The notes beneath the pieces were generated by a model. That model searched no databases. It was not told the DNA's origin and saw only the letters and a program-made list of their open reading frames with translations. From an uncultured Oscillospiraceae bacterium (GTDB lineage: Bacteria; Bacillota; Clostridia; Oscillospirales; Oscillospiraceae): DNA of 64,000 nucleotides. The stretch lies in the NCBI GenBank assembly GCA_934667815.1, contig CAKUMO010000001.1, positions 124,001 through 188,000 of the forward strand. Direction: 5' to 3'. Both the position numbers and the translations under genes were made by a program. This document shows positions 51,280-60,006 of this stretch, one piece after another (position 1 is the first letter of the stretch; each line of letters starts with the position of its first letter).

Positions 51280-53319
51280 ATGAAACGAAACTGCTTGCGG
51301 CTCGGCGCAGTGCTGCTGTGCCTCGTGTGCCTTCTGGCGCTGCCGGCACGCGCGGTCGAGGGCACGAGTTATACCTATACGCTCTCCGCCGACCGGACAA
51401 AGCTCGTCCTGACGGCCGATGCCTATCTGCCTGCCGGGATCTACCTTGCGGATGCGGGACTAAGCTCACCCGAGGACTTATATCTCAGCGGCCGGGAGCT
51501 TTACATCGCGGATACCGGCAACCACCGCATTGTGGTCTATTCCATGGACACGGGCAGCCTGACCTCTTTCGGAGAGAACGACCTGAAGAAGCCCACCGGA
51601 CTCAGCGTGGACGGTGCGGGCAGAGTATACGTCGCGGATTACGGCGCGGAGCAGGTCGTGATTTTCGCGCCTGACCGCAGCGTGGAGCGCTGCCTGACGC
51701 GCCCGACAGAGGCATATTACGGCGCAAGCCCCTATAAGCCGCAGAAGGTGGATCTGGACAGCTACGGTAATCTGTTCGTTATTAGCGAGGGCACCTACGA
51801 GGGCATTTTGCAGTTCGACCGAAACGGAAGCTTCAACGGCTTCTTCGGTGCGAATAAGACCAGAGGCCTGAGCGCGGTGGAGTGGTTCCAGAAAATTTTC
51901 TACACCGAGGAGCAGAAGTCCAAAATGTCCTTCCGCACGCCGCCGAACATCGTTGCGCTGGACGTTGCCGCCTCCGACATGGTCTTTTCCGTCACGCAGA
52001 ACGACCGGGGGCAGGCGCTTAAAAAGCTGAATATGGCGGGCGTCAATGTCTATTCGGACGGCCTCGACTGGGGCTACGGTAACTATGCCGATGTCGCCGT
52101 TCTGCCTGACGGCAGCGTCTTTGCCGTGACGAACACGGGGCTGATCAACGAATTCAGCGAGGAGGGGGATTTCCTGCTGGAATTCGGCGGCGAGGCCAAA
52201 AAAACCGACCGTAACGGCCTGACCGCCGTGGTCAGCGCGATCGAGGCGGACGAAAGCTGCAATCTCTATGTGCTCGATAAGGAGCGCGGCGTGCTTCAGG
52301 TCTGGTATCCCACGGATTATGCCAAGCTCCTGCACCGCGCCGAGGCTGATTTCAAGCTGGGGCACTATGAGGACAGCCTTGCCGCATGGACGCAGATCCT
52401 GCGGATGAATCCGACGGCCTATATGTCCAACCTTGGCTATGCCAAGGCGCTGTTCCAGCTCGGGCGCTACCGCGAGGCGGCGGAGCGCTTCCGTGAGATT
52501 CGCCATGAAAACGGCTATTCCGACTGCTTCTGGGAGCTGCGCAGCGCGTGGATGCGCGCGAACATGGGAAAGATCCTGATCGGGCTTGCCGGCTTTGCCG
52601 TCCTGTGCGCGCTTCTGGCGCTTCTGCAAAAGCGCTTCGGCTGGCGGGACGCGCTCTCCGAGCGTTATACACGCTGGTGCGGCAGGCATAAGCTGGGCAG
52701 GGCGCTGACGGCGGATGTGTTCTATTTCCTGCGTCATCCCATTGACGGCGTTTACTACCTGAAAATCGGTCAGCGTGGCAGCGTGGCCGCGGCGTCTGTC
52801 CTCTATTTTGCGGCGCTGGCGATCTATATGCTCTGCCGCGGACTGACCTCCTTTGTATTCGGCGGCGGGTATTCCTATTACAATGATCCGATCGCAATTT
52901 TGCTGATCGTCCTTGTGCCGTCCGTGCTGTTCCTGTTCGGCAGCTATCTGGTCAGTGCCATCCACGACGGCGAGGGCAGCCTGAAAGCGGTGTATATCAC
53001 CTTTGCTTACAGCCTTTCCGCCTTTGTGCTCGGCTGGCCGCTTCTGACGCTGCTTTCGCATGCCTTTACGCTCACGGAGCTGTTCGTCTATCGCCTGCTG
53101 GCCTTTCTGATTCTCGGCTACACCGGCACATTGATCTTCGTCAGCATCAAGGAGGCACAGGTCTATAATCTGCGCAAGACAGCAGCGAATGTTTTCCTCA
53201 CACTGTTTTTCATGGCGGTGGCGATTCTTGCGGCGGTTATCCTCTTTATCCTCTGGCGCGAGCTGCTGTCTTATCTTTCGGAAGTTTTTGAGGAGGTGCG
53301 TTACCGTGTGTTCTCGTAA
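51280..53319 (+). CDS. NHL-repeat/TPR/Yip1 fusion membrane protein
   Basis: 679 residues, ATG 51280 with AGGAGG upstream. Signal peptide about 1-25; NHL-type propeller blades (about 50-350: 'LYLSGRELYIADTGNHRIVVY', 'VDGAGRVYVADYGAEQVVIF'); TPR helices (about 352-420: 'ADFKLGHYEDSLAAWTQIL', 'KALFQLGRYREAAERFREI'); one membrane helix (about 430-447); a cytosolic loop with 'HPIDGVYYLKIGQRGSVAAA'; then five membrane segments of Yip1 type (about 500-675). The two genes at 1590 and 920 together equal this protein. Propeller and TPR should be outside, the Yip1 part in the membrane. Role unknown; its fixed place after the permeases suggests it assists the importer. Confidence 0.85.
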   Translation: MKRNCLRLGAVLLCLVCLLALPARAVEGTSYTYTLSADRTKLVLTADAYLPAGIYLADAGLSSPEDLYLSGRELYIADTGNHRIVVYSMDTGSLTSFGENDLKKPTGLSVDGAGRVYVADYGAEQVVIFAPDRSVERCLTRPTEAYYGASPYKPQKVDLDSYGNLFVISEGTYEGILQFDRNGSFNGFFGANKTRGLSAVEWFQKIFYTEEQKSKMSFRTPPNIVALDVAASDMVFSVTQNDRGQALKKLNMAGVNVYSDGLDWGYGNYADVAVLPDGSVFAVTNTGLINEFSEEGDFLLEFGGEAKKTDRNGLTAVVSAIEADESCNLYVLDKERGVLQVWYPTDYAKLLHRAEADFKLGHYEDSLAAWTQILRMNPTAYMSNLGYAKALFQLGRYREAAERFREIRHENGYSDCFWELRSAWMRANMGKILIGLAGFAVLCALLALLQKRFGWRDALSERYTRWCGRHKLGRALTADVFYFLRHPIDGVYYLKIGQRGSVAAASVLYFAALAIYMLCRGLTSFVFGGGYSYYNDPIAILLIVLVPSVLFLFGSYLVSAIHDGEGSLKAVYITFAYSLSAFVLGWPLLTLLSHAFTLTELFVYRLLAFLILGYTGTLIFVSIKEAQVYNLRKTAANVFLTLFFMAVAILAAVILFILWRELLSYLSEVFEEVRYRVFS

Positions 53320-55537
53320 ATGGTTCGTCCGGCTCGGCGCACTGCTTCTGAGCGCGGCGCTGCTGGTGCTGTGTGCCCTTGCCGCAGACACGACGCCTCT
53401 GACCGACGGCATGCTGGAGGCCAATTCCAACCGGCAGGCGCATCCCTTCTCCGACGCGCCGGTGGAGAGCCAATTCACGACCGAGGGCTTTGAAAAAGTC
53501 GGAGAAACGCAGAAACTCGAGGTTTATCTCAACCGGCAGGAGGCCGCGCTGCGCATCCGCAATAAGACCACGGGCTATCTCTGGGGTGCGCTGCCTATCG
53601 GGGAGGCCGAGGGGCTGAATACCGCGTGGCGCTGCTACGGAAACGGCCTTGTGTCCGTTGAGTGCGTGAATGCCGAGGGCGCGGAGAGCCGCGTCAGCAT
53701 CGGCAAGGACGGCAAGGCAGAGTATGAAATTTCAGACGACGGCCTTCTTTGCAGCGTGGACTTTCCCGAGCAGGAGATCGCCTTTCAGGTGAGGGCCTCG
53801 TGGGCGGACAGCCGCGTGACCTTGGAGCTGGTGGACGGCAGCCTCACCGAGCGCGGCGAGGGCTTCTTTCTCAAATCCATGAGCTTTCTTTCCTTCCTCG
53901 GCAGCTCCTATTCCGACTCTGTGGACGGCTACATCCTGCTTCCCGATGGCTGCGGTGCGCTCATCCGCTACCGCAAGCCCGCCAATTACAGTTCAACCTA
54001 CGCTGCGCGCATCTATGGCAAGGATTACGGCATTGAATCCTTGGCCAGCACGGCGGACAACACCGCCCGTCCGGAGGCGCAGGCGCTTATGCCCGTCTAT
54101 GCGATGGTACACGGTGCGGGGCAAAACGGTTTTCTGGCGGTCGTAGACGAGGGGGCTGCATATGCCAGCCTTGTCGCCGCGCCTGCACAGACGAACAATC
54201 CCTATAACTGGGCGTCGGCACGTTTTGAATTTCGTCAGAAGTATGTGAAAAACATCAACCGCAAGGACGGTGCGGGCGCAAACGTCTATCAGGAAACGCC
54301 CAACGCGGTCGTGCCGAAAATTTCCTTCTATTTCACGCAGGGCGAACAGGCCAATTACGACGGCATGGCGGTGCTTTACCGTCAGATGCTGATTGAACAG
54401 GGCGTTTTGACGCCGCTGACGCAGCAGGACGGCACGGTTCCGCTGCATCTGGAGGTACTCGGCGCGGACAAAAAGGAGAATTTCCTCTGGAACACGACAC
54501 AGGTCTTTACCACGCTCGCGCAGGCGGAGGAGATGCGCCAAAGCCTTGCCGATGCGGGCATTTCGGAGCTGGACATGGTGCTGCGCTGCTATGCAAAGAA
54601 CAACGAATGCGGCGCAAAACTGCTGTCCCGCCTCGGAGATAAGGAGGACATTGCCGCGCTCGACCGCGCGCTGCGCGAGACGGGCGGCTCACTCTCCCTT
54701 TATTTCGACCCCATTACCGCGAACAAAGATCAGATCACGCTGCGCACCGAGGCCGCGAACAACCTTTCGCGGCAGGAGATTCGCTGGATCGACAATCTTG
54801 CGCCGCGGATGTATCCCTATACCTATCTCTACCGCCTGACCGAGGCCGAGGCGCGCACGCAGAAGGCGCTTTCCCGCAAGTACGGCGCGGACTTTGCGCT
54901 TGCGCAGGCGAGCAACAGGCTTTACAGCGATTTTACCTCCGGCAGGGAGGTAACGCGCGCCGAGAGCCTGACACGCCTGACGGCGCTGACGCAGACCCTT
55001 GCGGGCGGCGGCCGCATCGCCATGTACCGTCCGAACCAGTACCTCTGGCAGTACGCGGACAGATTCCTGGACCTGCCTGTGTCCAACAGTCAGATCCTCT
55101 ATGAATCTGATTGCGTGCCGTTTTTGCAGATTGTGCTCAGCGGCTGCGCCGAGCTGTACGGCGGGACGATCAACACCTCGTCCTATTCCTCCGAGCGTAT
55201 GCTGCGGCAGATCGAGTACGGCATGGCGCCGAGCTTCGTCGTGACCGGCTGCGAGAGTCTGGAGCTTAATAATACCGCGCAGGAGGCCTATTTTTCCACG
55301 GGCTTTGCAGACTGGCGCGCGCAGATCGTGGAGAGCTATCAGACCGTGGCCGAGGGGCTTTCTGCGGTCTGGGGGCACGCCATCATCTCGCACCGCTGCC
55401 TGAATAGCGGCCTGATTCGCGTAGAATATGACAACGGCGTGTGCATTTATCTCAACTATACCGATGCTGCGCTGCCGGCCGAAGGCGTCAGTGTGCAGCC
55501 GGGCGGCTTTGCAGTCATACAGGGGGACGCAAGATGA
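53306..55537 (+). CDS. DUF5696-like secreted protein, probable glycosidase fold
   Basis: 743 residues from GTG 53306, chosen because AGGAGG lies 9 bases upstream and the signal sequence (about 4-27, FVRLGALLLSAALLVLCALA) follows directly. N-terminal half is beta-rich, like a galactose-mutarotase-type supersandwich, with the hallmark 'DGYILLPDGCGALIRY'. The C-terminal half reads as alternating strands and helices like a TIM barrel ('ISELDMVLRCYAKN', 'GGSLSLYFDPI', 'PYTYLYRLTEAEA'), ending in a small sandwich ('VRVEYDNG'-like, 'PGGFAVIQG'). This order is common in GH101/GH129-like enzymes, hence the suggestion of a cryptic glycosidase; catalytic residues not assigned. Overlaps neighbours on both sides. 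Confidence 0.78.
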   Translation: MCSRKWFVRLGALLLSAALLVLCALAADTTPLTDGMLEANSNRQAHPFSDAPVESQFTTEGFEKVGETQKLEVYLNRQEAALRIRNKTTGYLWGALPIGEAEGLNTAWRCYGNGLVSVECVNAEGAESRVSIGKDGKAEYEISDDGLLCSVDFPEQEIAFQVRASWADSRVTLELVDGSLTERGEGFFLKSMSFLSFLGSSYSDSVDGYILLPDGCGALIRYRKPANYSSTYAARIYGKDYGIESLASTADNTARPEAQALMPVYAMVHGAGQNGFLAVVDEGAAYASLVAAPAQTNNPYNWASARFEFRQKYVKNINRKDGAGANVYQETPNAVVPKISFYFTQGEQANYDGMAVLYRQMLIEQGVLTPLTQQDGTVPLHLEVLGADKKENFLWNTTQVFTTLAQAEEMRQSLADAGISELDMVLRCYAKNNECGAKLLSRLGDKEDIAALDRALRETGGSLSLYFDPITANKDQITLRTEAANNLSRQEIRWIDNLAPRMYPYTYLYRLTEAEARTQKALSRKYGADFALAQASNRLYSDFTSGREVTRAESLTRLTALTQTLAGGGRIAMYRPNQYLWQYADRFLDLPVSNSQILYESDCVPFLQIVLSGCAELYGGTINTSSYSSERMLRQIEYGMAPSFVVTGCESLELNNTAQEAYFSTGFADWRAQIVESYQTVAEGLSAVWGHAIISHRCLNSGLIRVEYDNGVCIYLNYTDAALPAEGVSVQPGGFAVIQGDAR

Positions 55538-56418
55538 AAGGAAATCAGACAAAACCGCGCCGCAGCCTGAACCCGCGTGCCCGCAGCACGGTCACGGGAA
55601 CACTCTTTTTCCTGCCCTGGCTCATCGGATTTTTTGCCATCACGGCCTATCCGCTGGTCTATTCGCTTGTCATCTGCTTCAATCAGGTGCAGATCAAGCC
55701 CGGCGCGATCGAGCTGGAGCCGATCGGCTGGGAGTATTTTCGGCAGGCCTTCGCGGTGGACACGGAATATCCCACAAAGCTCCTTGCCTCCTTGGCGAGC
55801 GTTCTGCTGGGAACGCCGCTTGTCGTTGTGTTTTCCCTTGTCATCGCACTGCTGTTAAACCGCAAATTCCGCGGCAGAACGATCTACCGCATCGTGTTTT
55901 TCCTGCCGGTGGTCATCATGTCCGGCCCCGTGATGTCCGAGCTGATGACGGAATCCTCGGCCATGAGCATCAACATGGACATCATGGGTCTGCGCAGCAT
56001 TCTGATGGAGCTGGACTATGGCTGGGCGCGGCTCTTGATGACGTTTTTGAACAGCTTTGTGCGCATCCTCTGGTTCTGCGGTGTGCAAATCATCGTATTT
56101 CTGGCCGGACTGCAAAAAATTGACCGTAATATGTACGAGGCTGCCGCCATCGACGGCGCGACGGCGTGGGAGGCGTTCTGGAAGATTACGCTGCCGCATC
56201 TGCGGCCGATCATCCTGCTCAATGCGATCTATACCATCATCGAGATGGGTACGGCGGCAGACGACGCGACGAACGGCAAGATCGTCGGTGCGATCCGCGA
56301 TATTGCCCGGCCGTACAGCTATGCGGCGGTGCTTTCGTGGATTTATGCCTTTGGCTTGCTGCTGCTGATTCTGCTGGCCTTTCTGCTGCTCCGGCCGAGA
56401 AGGGGGAGTTCCACATGA
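55534..56418 (+). CDS. Carbohydrate ABC transporter permease, MalF/CUT1 type (second pair)
   Basis: 294 residues; ATG 55534 overlaps the previous stop (ATGA). Six membrane segments, opening with 'GTLFFLPWLIGFFAITAYPLVYSLVICF' (split), EAA loop 'EAAAIDGATAWEAFWKITLP' near residues 200-220. It is not a close copy of the permeases at 3945 and 49399. Partner gene follows with another 4-base overlap. Confidence 0.92.
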   Translation: MKGNQTKPRRSLNPRARSTVTGTLFFLPWLIGFFAITAYPLVYSLVICFNQVQIKPGAIELEPIGWEYFRQAFAVDTEYPTKLLASLASVLLGTPLVVVFSLVIALLLNRKFRGRTIYRIVFFLPVVIMSGPVMSELMTESSAMSINMDIMGLRSILMELDYGWARLLMTFLNSFVRILWFCGVQIIVFLAGLQKIDRNMYEAAAIDGATAWEAFWKITLPHLRPIILLNAIYTIIEMGTAADDATNGKIVGAIRDIARPYSYAAVLSWIYAFGLLLLILLAFLLLRPRRGSST

Positions 56419-57353
56419 AAACGGGAAAATCCGCGCTGCGCAAGGGCGCCTACTGGCTCACCGGCAGCCACGGCAAGGACGACAGCCGCCTCGGCAGGCT
56501 CACAACCTATTTCATCCTGACGGGTATGGGTTTTGTGTTTTTATATCCGCTTTTGTATATGCTCTCGGTCAGCTTCATGGACACGGAGGATCTCGTGGAT
56601 GCCACGGTGACATGGATTCCGACGCATCTTTCCGTGGAGAGCTTTGTCAAGGCGGCCAAAACGCTGCAATTCTGGGACGGACTGAAGGATTCGCTTCTTA
56701 TGACGCTCATTCCGGCGGCGCTGCAAACCTTTACGCTGGCGCTGGCGGGCTACGGCCTTGCGCTCTACCGCGTGCCGGGCAAGCGCTTCTGGCTGGTGCT
56801 GGCGGTGTTTATCTTCCTGATTCCGACGCAGGTCACCATGATTCCGCGCTTCCTGCTTTTTAATTCCTATCACACCATCGGCACGATCTGGCCGGTGTAT
56901 CTCATCAGTCTGTTCGGACAGGGCGTGAAAAGCTCGGTTTTTCTGCTGATCTATTACAATTTCTTCAAATCCTATCCCAAATCCATGGATGAGGCTGCGA
57001 AGATCGACGGCGCGGGCGCGGCGACGGTGTTTTTCCGCATTGCGCTGCCCATGGCAAAGCCCGCGCTGGTGCTGACCTACCTCTTTTCCTTTATCTGGAT
57101 CTGGAACGACACGACACAGCTCCCGCAGTATTCCACGGGTGCGGTCACGACGCTGCCCATGCATTTGCAGCAGTTTGTCGAGCGCTTTAACAAGCTCTAT
57201 GCCTCCGTCGGCGTCAGTACGGGCGGCTCGCTGAATGAATCCATTCGTCTGGCGGGCACACTTTTGACCATCCTGCCGCTGATCGTGCTGTATTTCATTG
57301 TGCAGAAGCAATTTGTCGAGAGCATCGAGCGCACCGGCCTGACAGGAGAGTGA
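56415..57353 (+). CDS. Carbohydrate ABC transporter permease, MalG/CUT1 type (second pair)
   Basis: 312 residues; ATG 56415 overlaps the previous stop. A cytosolic N-terminus of about 35 residues, six membrane segments, and EAA loop 'DEAAKIDGAGAATVFFRIALP'. Forms a channel with the permease at 55534. No binding protein lies right next to this pair; the lipoprotein at 44939 is the nearest candidate. The GH31 lipoprotein gene starts one base after its stop. Confidence 0.92.
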   Translation: MKTGKSALRKGAYWLTGSHGKDDSRLGRLTTYFILTGMGFVFLYPLLYMLSVSFMDTEDLVDATVTWIPTHLSVESFVKAAKTLQFWDGLKDSLLMTLIPAALQTFTLALAGYGLALYRVPGKRFWLVLAVFIFLIPTQVTMIPRFLLFNSYHTIGTIWPVYLISLFGQGVKSSVFLLIYYNFFKSYPKSMDEAAKIDGAGAATVFFRIALPMAKPALVLTYLFSFIWIWNDTTQLPQYSTGAVTTLPMHLQQFVERFNKLYASVGVSTGGSLNESIRLAGTLLTILPLIVLYFIVQKQFVESIERTGLTGE

Positions 57354-57354
57354 C

Positions 57355-60006
57355 ATGAAAAAACTTTTGACACTGTTTGCCCTGCTGCTTCTGCTGACCG
57401 CCTGCACTGCGCAGCAGGCCGTGCCTGCGGCGCTGCCCTCGGACGGCCTGCTGCACGAGCCTTACGGCTGGGAGAACCTCTATGGCAGCAAGGAGGTGCC
57501 TGAAAAGTGGTGGCAGCGCACGCCGCGCGATCCGATTGCAGGCGAAAAGACCGAAATTGCCGTCGCGGCGGGAAAGCAGCTCGACGGCTTGGAGCTTTGG
57601 CTTGAATGGACGAAAAACGGTCAGGGCATGGAGCCGATTGCCTGCAGCAAGCGGGCCAATTTACAGACCGACGGCGCTGAACGGACGCAGTATCTCGCCT
57701 GCCTTCCGGCTATGGAACGCGGCGACGAGGTGCAGTATGCGATCTGCGCGGGCGAACATGGCATTGCGCAAAAGCGGCTCGGGCCGTTCTCGTTCCGTGT
57801 TTCGGCATGGGAGCGCTTCCAACCCGAACGGGCGCTGCTTTCCGGTGAAAAGCTTACGATTTCCGGCACGGCGGGCGGAAAAAACGCTGCGCTCAACGCC
57901 GAGTTTGACGGTGGGGCGCTCCGTCTGCTCGTTTCCGATGCGGCCACCGGGGGCGGCGATGCGTTTCCGGCCACGCTTTCGGCGGATCGCCTGACCTTTA
58001 CCGTGGCGGAAAACGGCGGTTTTTCCCTGCGCAAGGACGGCGCGGCGCTGATCGGCGGCGCGGGCTTCGAGCTGCTGACGGACGGTGCGGCGGTGCGCGC
58101 GGTGCGCCTCACACTGGACGCGGAAGAATCCGACCGCTTTTACGGCTTCGGCATGAAATATGACGCGCTCGACCAGCGCGGCAAGACGGTCGATACCTAC
58201 TGTGTCAACTGGTACAAGGAGCAGCGCGGCGAGACCTACACGCCGGTGCCGTATTACTTCGTGCCGGACAAATACGGGCTATTTGTCGATTCGACCTATT
58301 ATTCCCGCTTTGACCTCTGCGCGCAGTCGGGCACGGCCTGCGTCATCGAGGCGCGTCTGGGCGGCACGGAGGAGTTTGCGCTGCCGCTGCATTTCTTCAC
58401 GGGGGACAACGCGCAGATCGCTGCGTCCTATGTCGAGGCGGCCGGTCACGCTGTGCTTCCGCCGGTGTGGGCCTTCAGCCCGTGGATCTCCGCAAACGAG
58501 TGGAACCGGCAGTCGGAGATCCTCGAGCAGCTCGACGCGACGCTGGAAACGCAGATCCCCACCGGTGTGATCGTCATCGAGGCGTGGAGCGACGAGCAGA
58601 CCTTTTATACCTTCAACGATTCCAAGTTTGAAACCGTATCGGGCGAGGACGCGCTGCGCTACGAGGACTTTACGTTTACAGGCCGCTGGCCGGATCCCAG
58701 GGGCATGGTGCAACAGCTCCATGAAAACGGCATTCGCTGCATTCTCTGGCAGATTCCGGTGCTCAAATATGACGTGCAGGCAAATGCGCAGTCCGTGCGC
58801 GATCAGATCTATGCGGCCGGGCAGGGCTACGTTCTGCAAACCGAGAGCGGCGGCACCTACCGCCTGCCTGCCGGAACATGGTTCGGCAATTCTCTGCTTT
58901 TGGACTTTACCGACCGCGAGGCGACGGACTGGTTTCTGGAAAAGCGGCGCTATCTGATCGAGGATATCGGCATCGACGGCTTCAAGACCGACGGCGGTGA
59001 GTTTGTCTGGGGGCGCAGCGTCACGGCTTCAGACGGACGCAGAGGCGATGAGCTGCGTAACGCCTATCCCGACCTCTACGCGCAGGCTTACTACGACTTC
59101 GGCACGGCGCTCGCGGGCGATTTCGTGACCTTCAGCCGTGCGGGAGGCAGCGGGATGCAGAAGCATCCGCTTTGCTGGGTGGGCGACCAGAACTCGGATT
59201 TCAAGGCGTTTCAGGCGGCCATCCGTGCGACGCTCAGCGCGAGTCAGTCAGGCATTCCCTTTGTCGCGTGGGACATTGCGGGCTTCAGCGGCGACGTTCC
59301 CTCGGCGGAGCTTTATCAGCGCAGCGTGGCGCAGGCGGCATTTTCGGCGGTGATGCAGGTGCATTCGGAAAATTCCGGCGACCCGCAGCCCTCGCAGGCG
59401 CGCACGCCGTGGAACATGGCGCAGCGCAAGGGCGACGACGCCTGTCTGGAGACGTATCGCTACTATGCGAATCTGCGCATGAATCTGATCCCTTATATTT
59501 ACACCGAGGCCAAGTGGGCCTCCGAGAGCGGTGAACCGCTGATGCGCAGTATGGCCTACGCTTTTCCGCAGGACAGCGCGGCGGCGGACTATGAATTTCA
59601 GTATTTGTTCGGACGGAATTTGCTCGTGGCGCCCGTGACCAAGCCGAACGCGAAGCGCGTGGAGGTCTATCTGCCGGACGGCGTCTGGTACGATTTCTTC
59701 ACCGGCGCGCGCTACGATGGCGGCGTGCATCAAATTCCCGTCGCGGCGGACGAAATTCCGGTGTTCGTGCGCGCGGGCACCATCTTGCCGGTTAATACCG
59801 CACATACGGGGCGGCTCGCAAGCTACGTCGGCAACGATGCAGAAACTTATGTAAACTTAAATTATCTTGTATTTCCGGGAAACGGCGAATATACATGGTA
59901 TGATTATGTGAATCAAACGAGCGTCGAGGTCAAATTCGACGGCACAACGCTTACCGAAAACGGCACGCCCGCCGACAACTGGACGCTGAGAGGAGAAACG
60001 CCATGA
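57355..60006 (+). CDS. GH31 lipoprotein, surface alpha-glycosidase
   Basis: 883 residues, ATG 57355 with CAGGAG upstream. Lipoprotein signal MKKLLTLFALLLLLTAC, so lipid-anchored outside. A short N-terminal module (about 30-150: 'LLHEPYGWENLYG', 'PRDPIAGE', 'LEWTKNG') is shared with the partial GH31 at 62554. Then the GH31 core with likely nucleophile Asp546 in FKTDGGE and acid/base Asp611 in WVGDQNS. Compared with the cytoplasmic GH31 at 38297 it keeps the same KTDGGE subtype. It probably trims alpha-glycans or maltodextrin-like chains before uptake. Confidence 0.92.
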   Translation: MKKLLTLFALLLLLTACTAQQAVPAALPSDGLLHEPYGWENLYGSKEVPEKWWQRTPRDPIAGEKTEIAVAAGKQLDGLELWLEWTKNGQGMEPIACSKRANLQTDGAERTQYLACLPAMERGDEVQYAICAGEHGIAQKRLGPFSFRVSAWERFQPERALLSGEKLTISGTAGGKNAALNAEFDGGALRLLVSDAATGGGDAFPATLSADRLTFTVAENGGFSLRKDGAALIGGAGFELLTDGAAVRAVRLTLDAEESDRFYGFGMKYDALDQRGKTVDTYCVNWYKEQRGETYTPVPYYFVPDKYGLFVDSTYYSRFDLCAQSGTACVIEARLGGTEEFALPLHFFTGDNAQIAASYVEAAGHAVLPPVWAFSPWISANEWNRQSEILEQLDATLETQIPTGVIVIEAWSDEQTFYTFNDSKFETVSGEDALRYEDFTFTGRWPDPRGMVQQLHENGIRCILWQIPVLKYDVQANAQSVRDQIYAAGQGYVLQTESGGTYRLPAGTWFGNSLLLDFTDREATDWFLEKRRYLIEDIGIDGFKTDGGEFVWGRSVTASDGRRGDELRNAYPDLYAQAYYDFGTALAGDFVTFSRAGGSGMQKHPLCWVGDQNSDFKAFQAAIRATLSASQSGIPFVAWDIAGFSGDVPSAELYQRSVAQAAFSAVMQVHSENSGDPQPSQARTPWNMAQRKGDDACLETYRYYANLRMNLIPYIYTEAKWASESGEPLMRSMAYAFPQDSAAADYEFQYLFGRNLLVAPVTKPNAKRVEVYLPDGVWYDFFTGARYDGGVHQIPVAADEIPVFVRAGTILPVNTAHTGRLASYVGNDAETYVNLNYLVFPGNGEYTWYDYVNQTSVEVKFDGTTLTENGTPADNWTLRGETP

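Noticed and set aside
51478..53478. 666-codon minus-strand frame antisense to the NHL-TPR-Yip1 gene
   Set aside because: No family resemblance and no start signal; the plus strand has clear domains and signal peptide.
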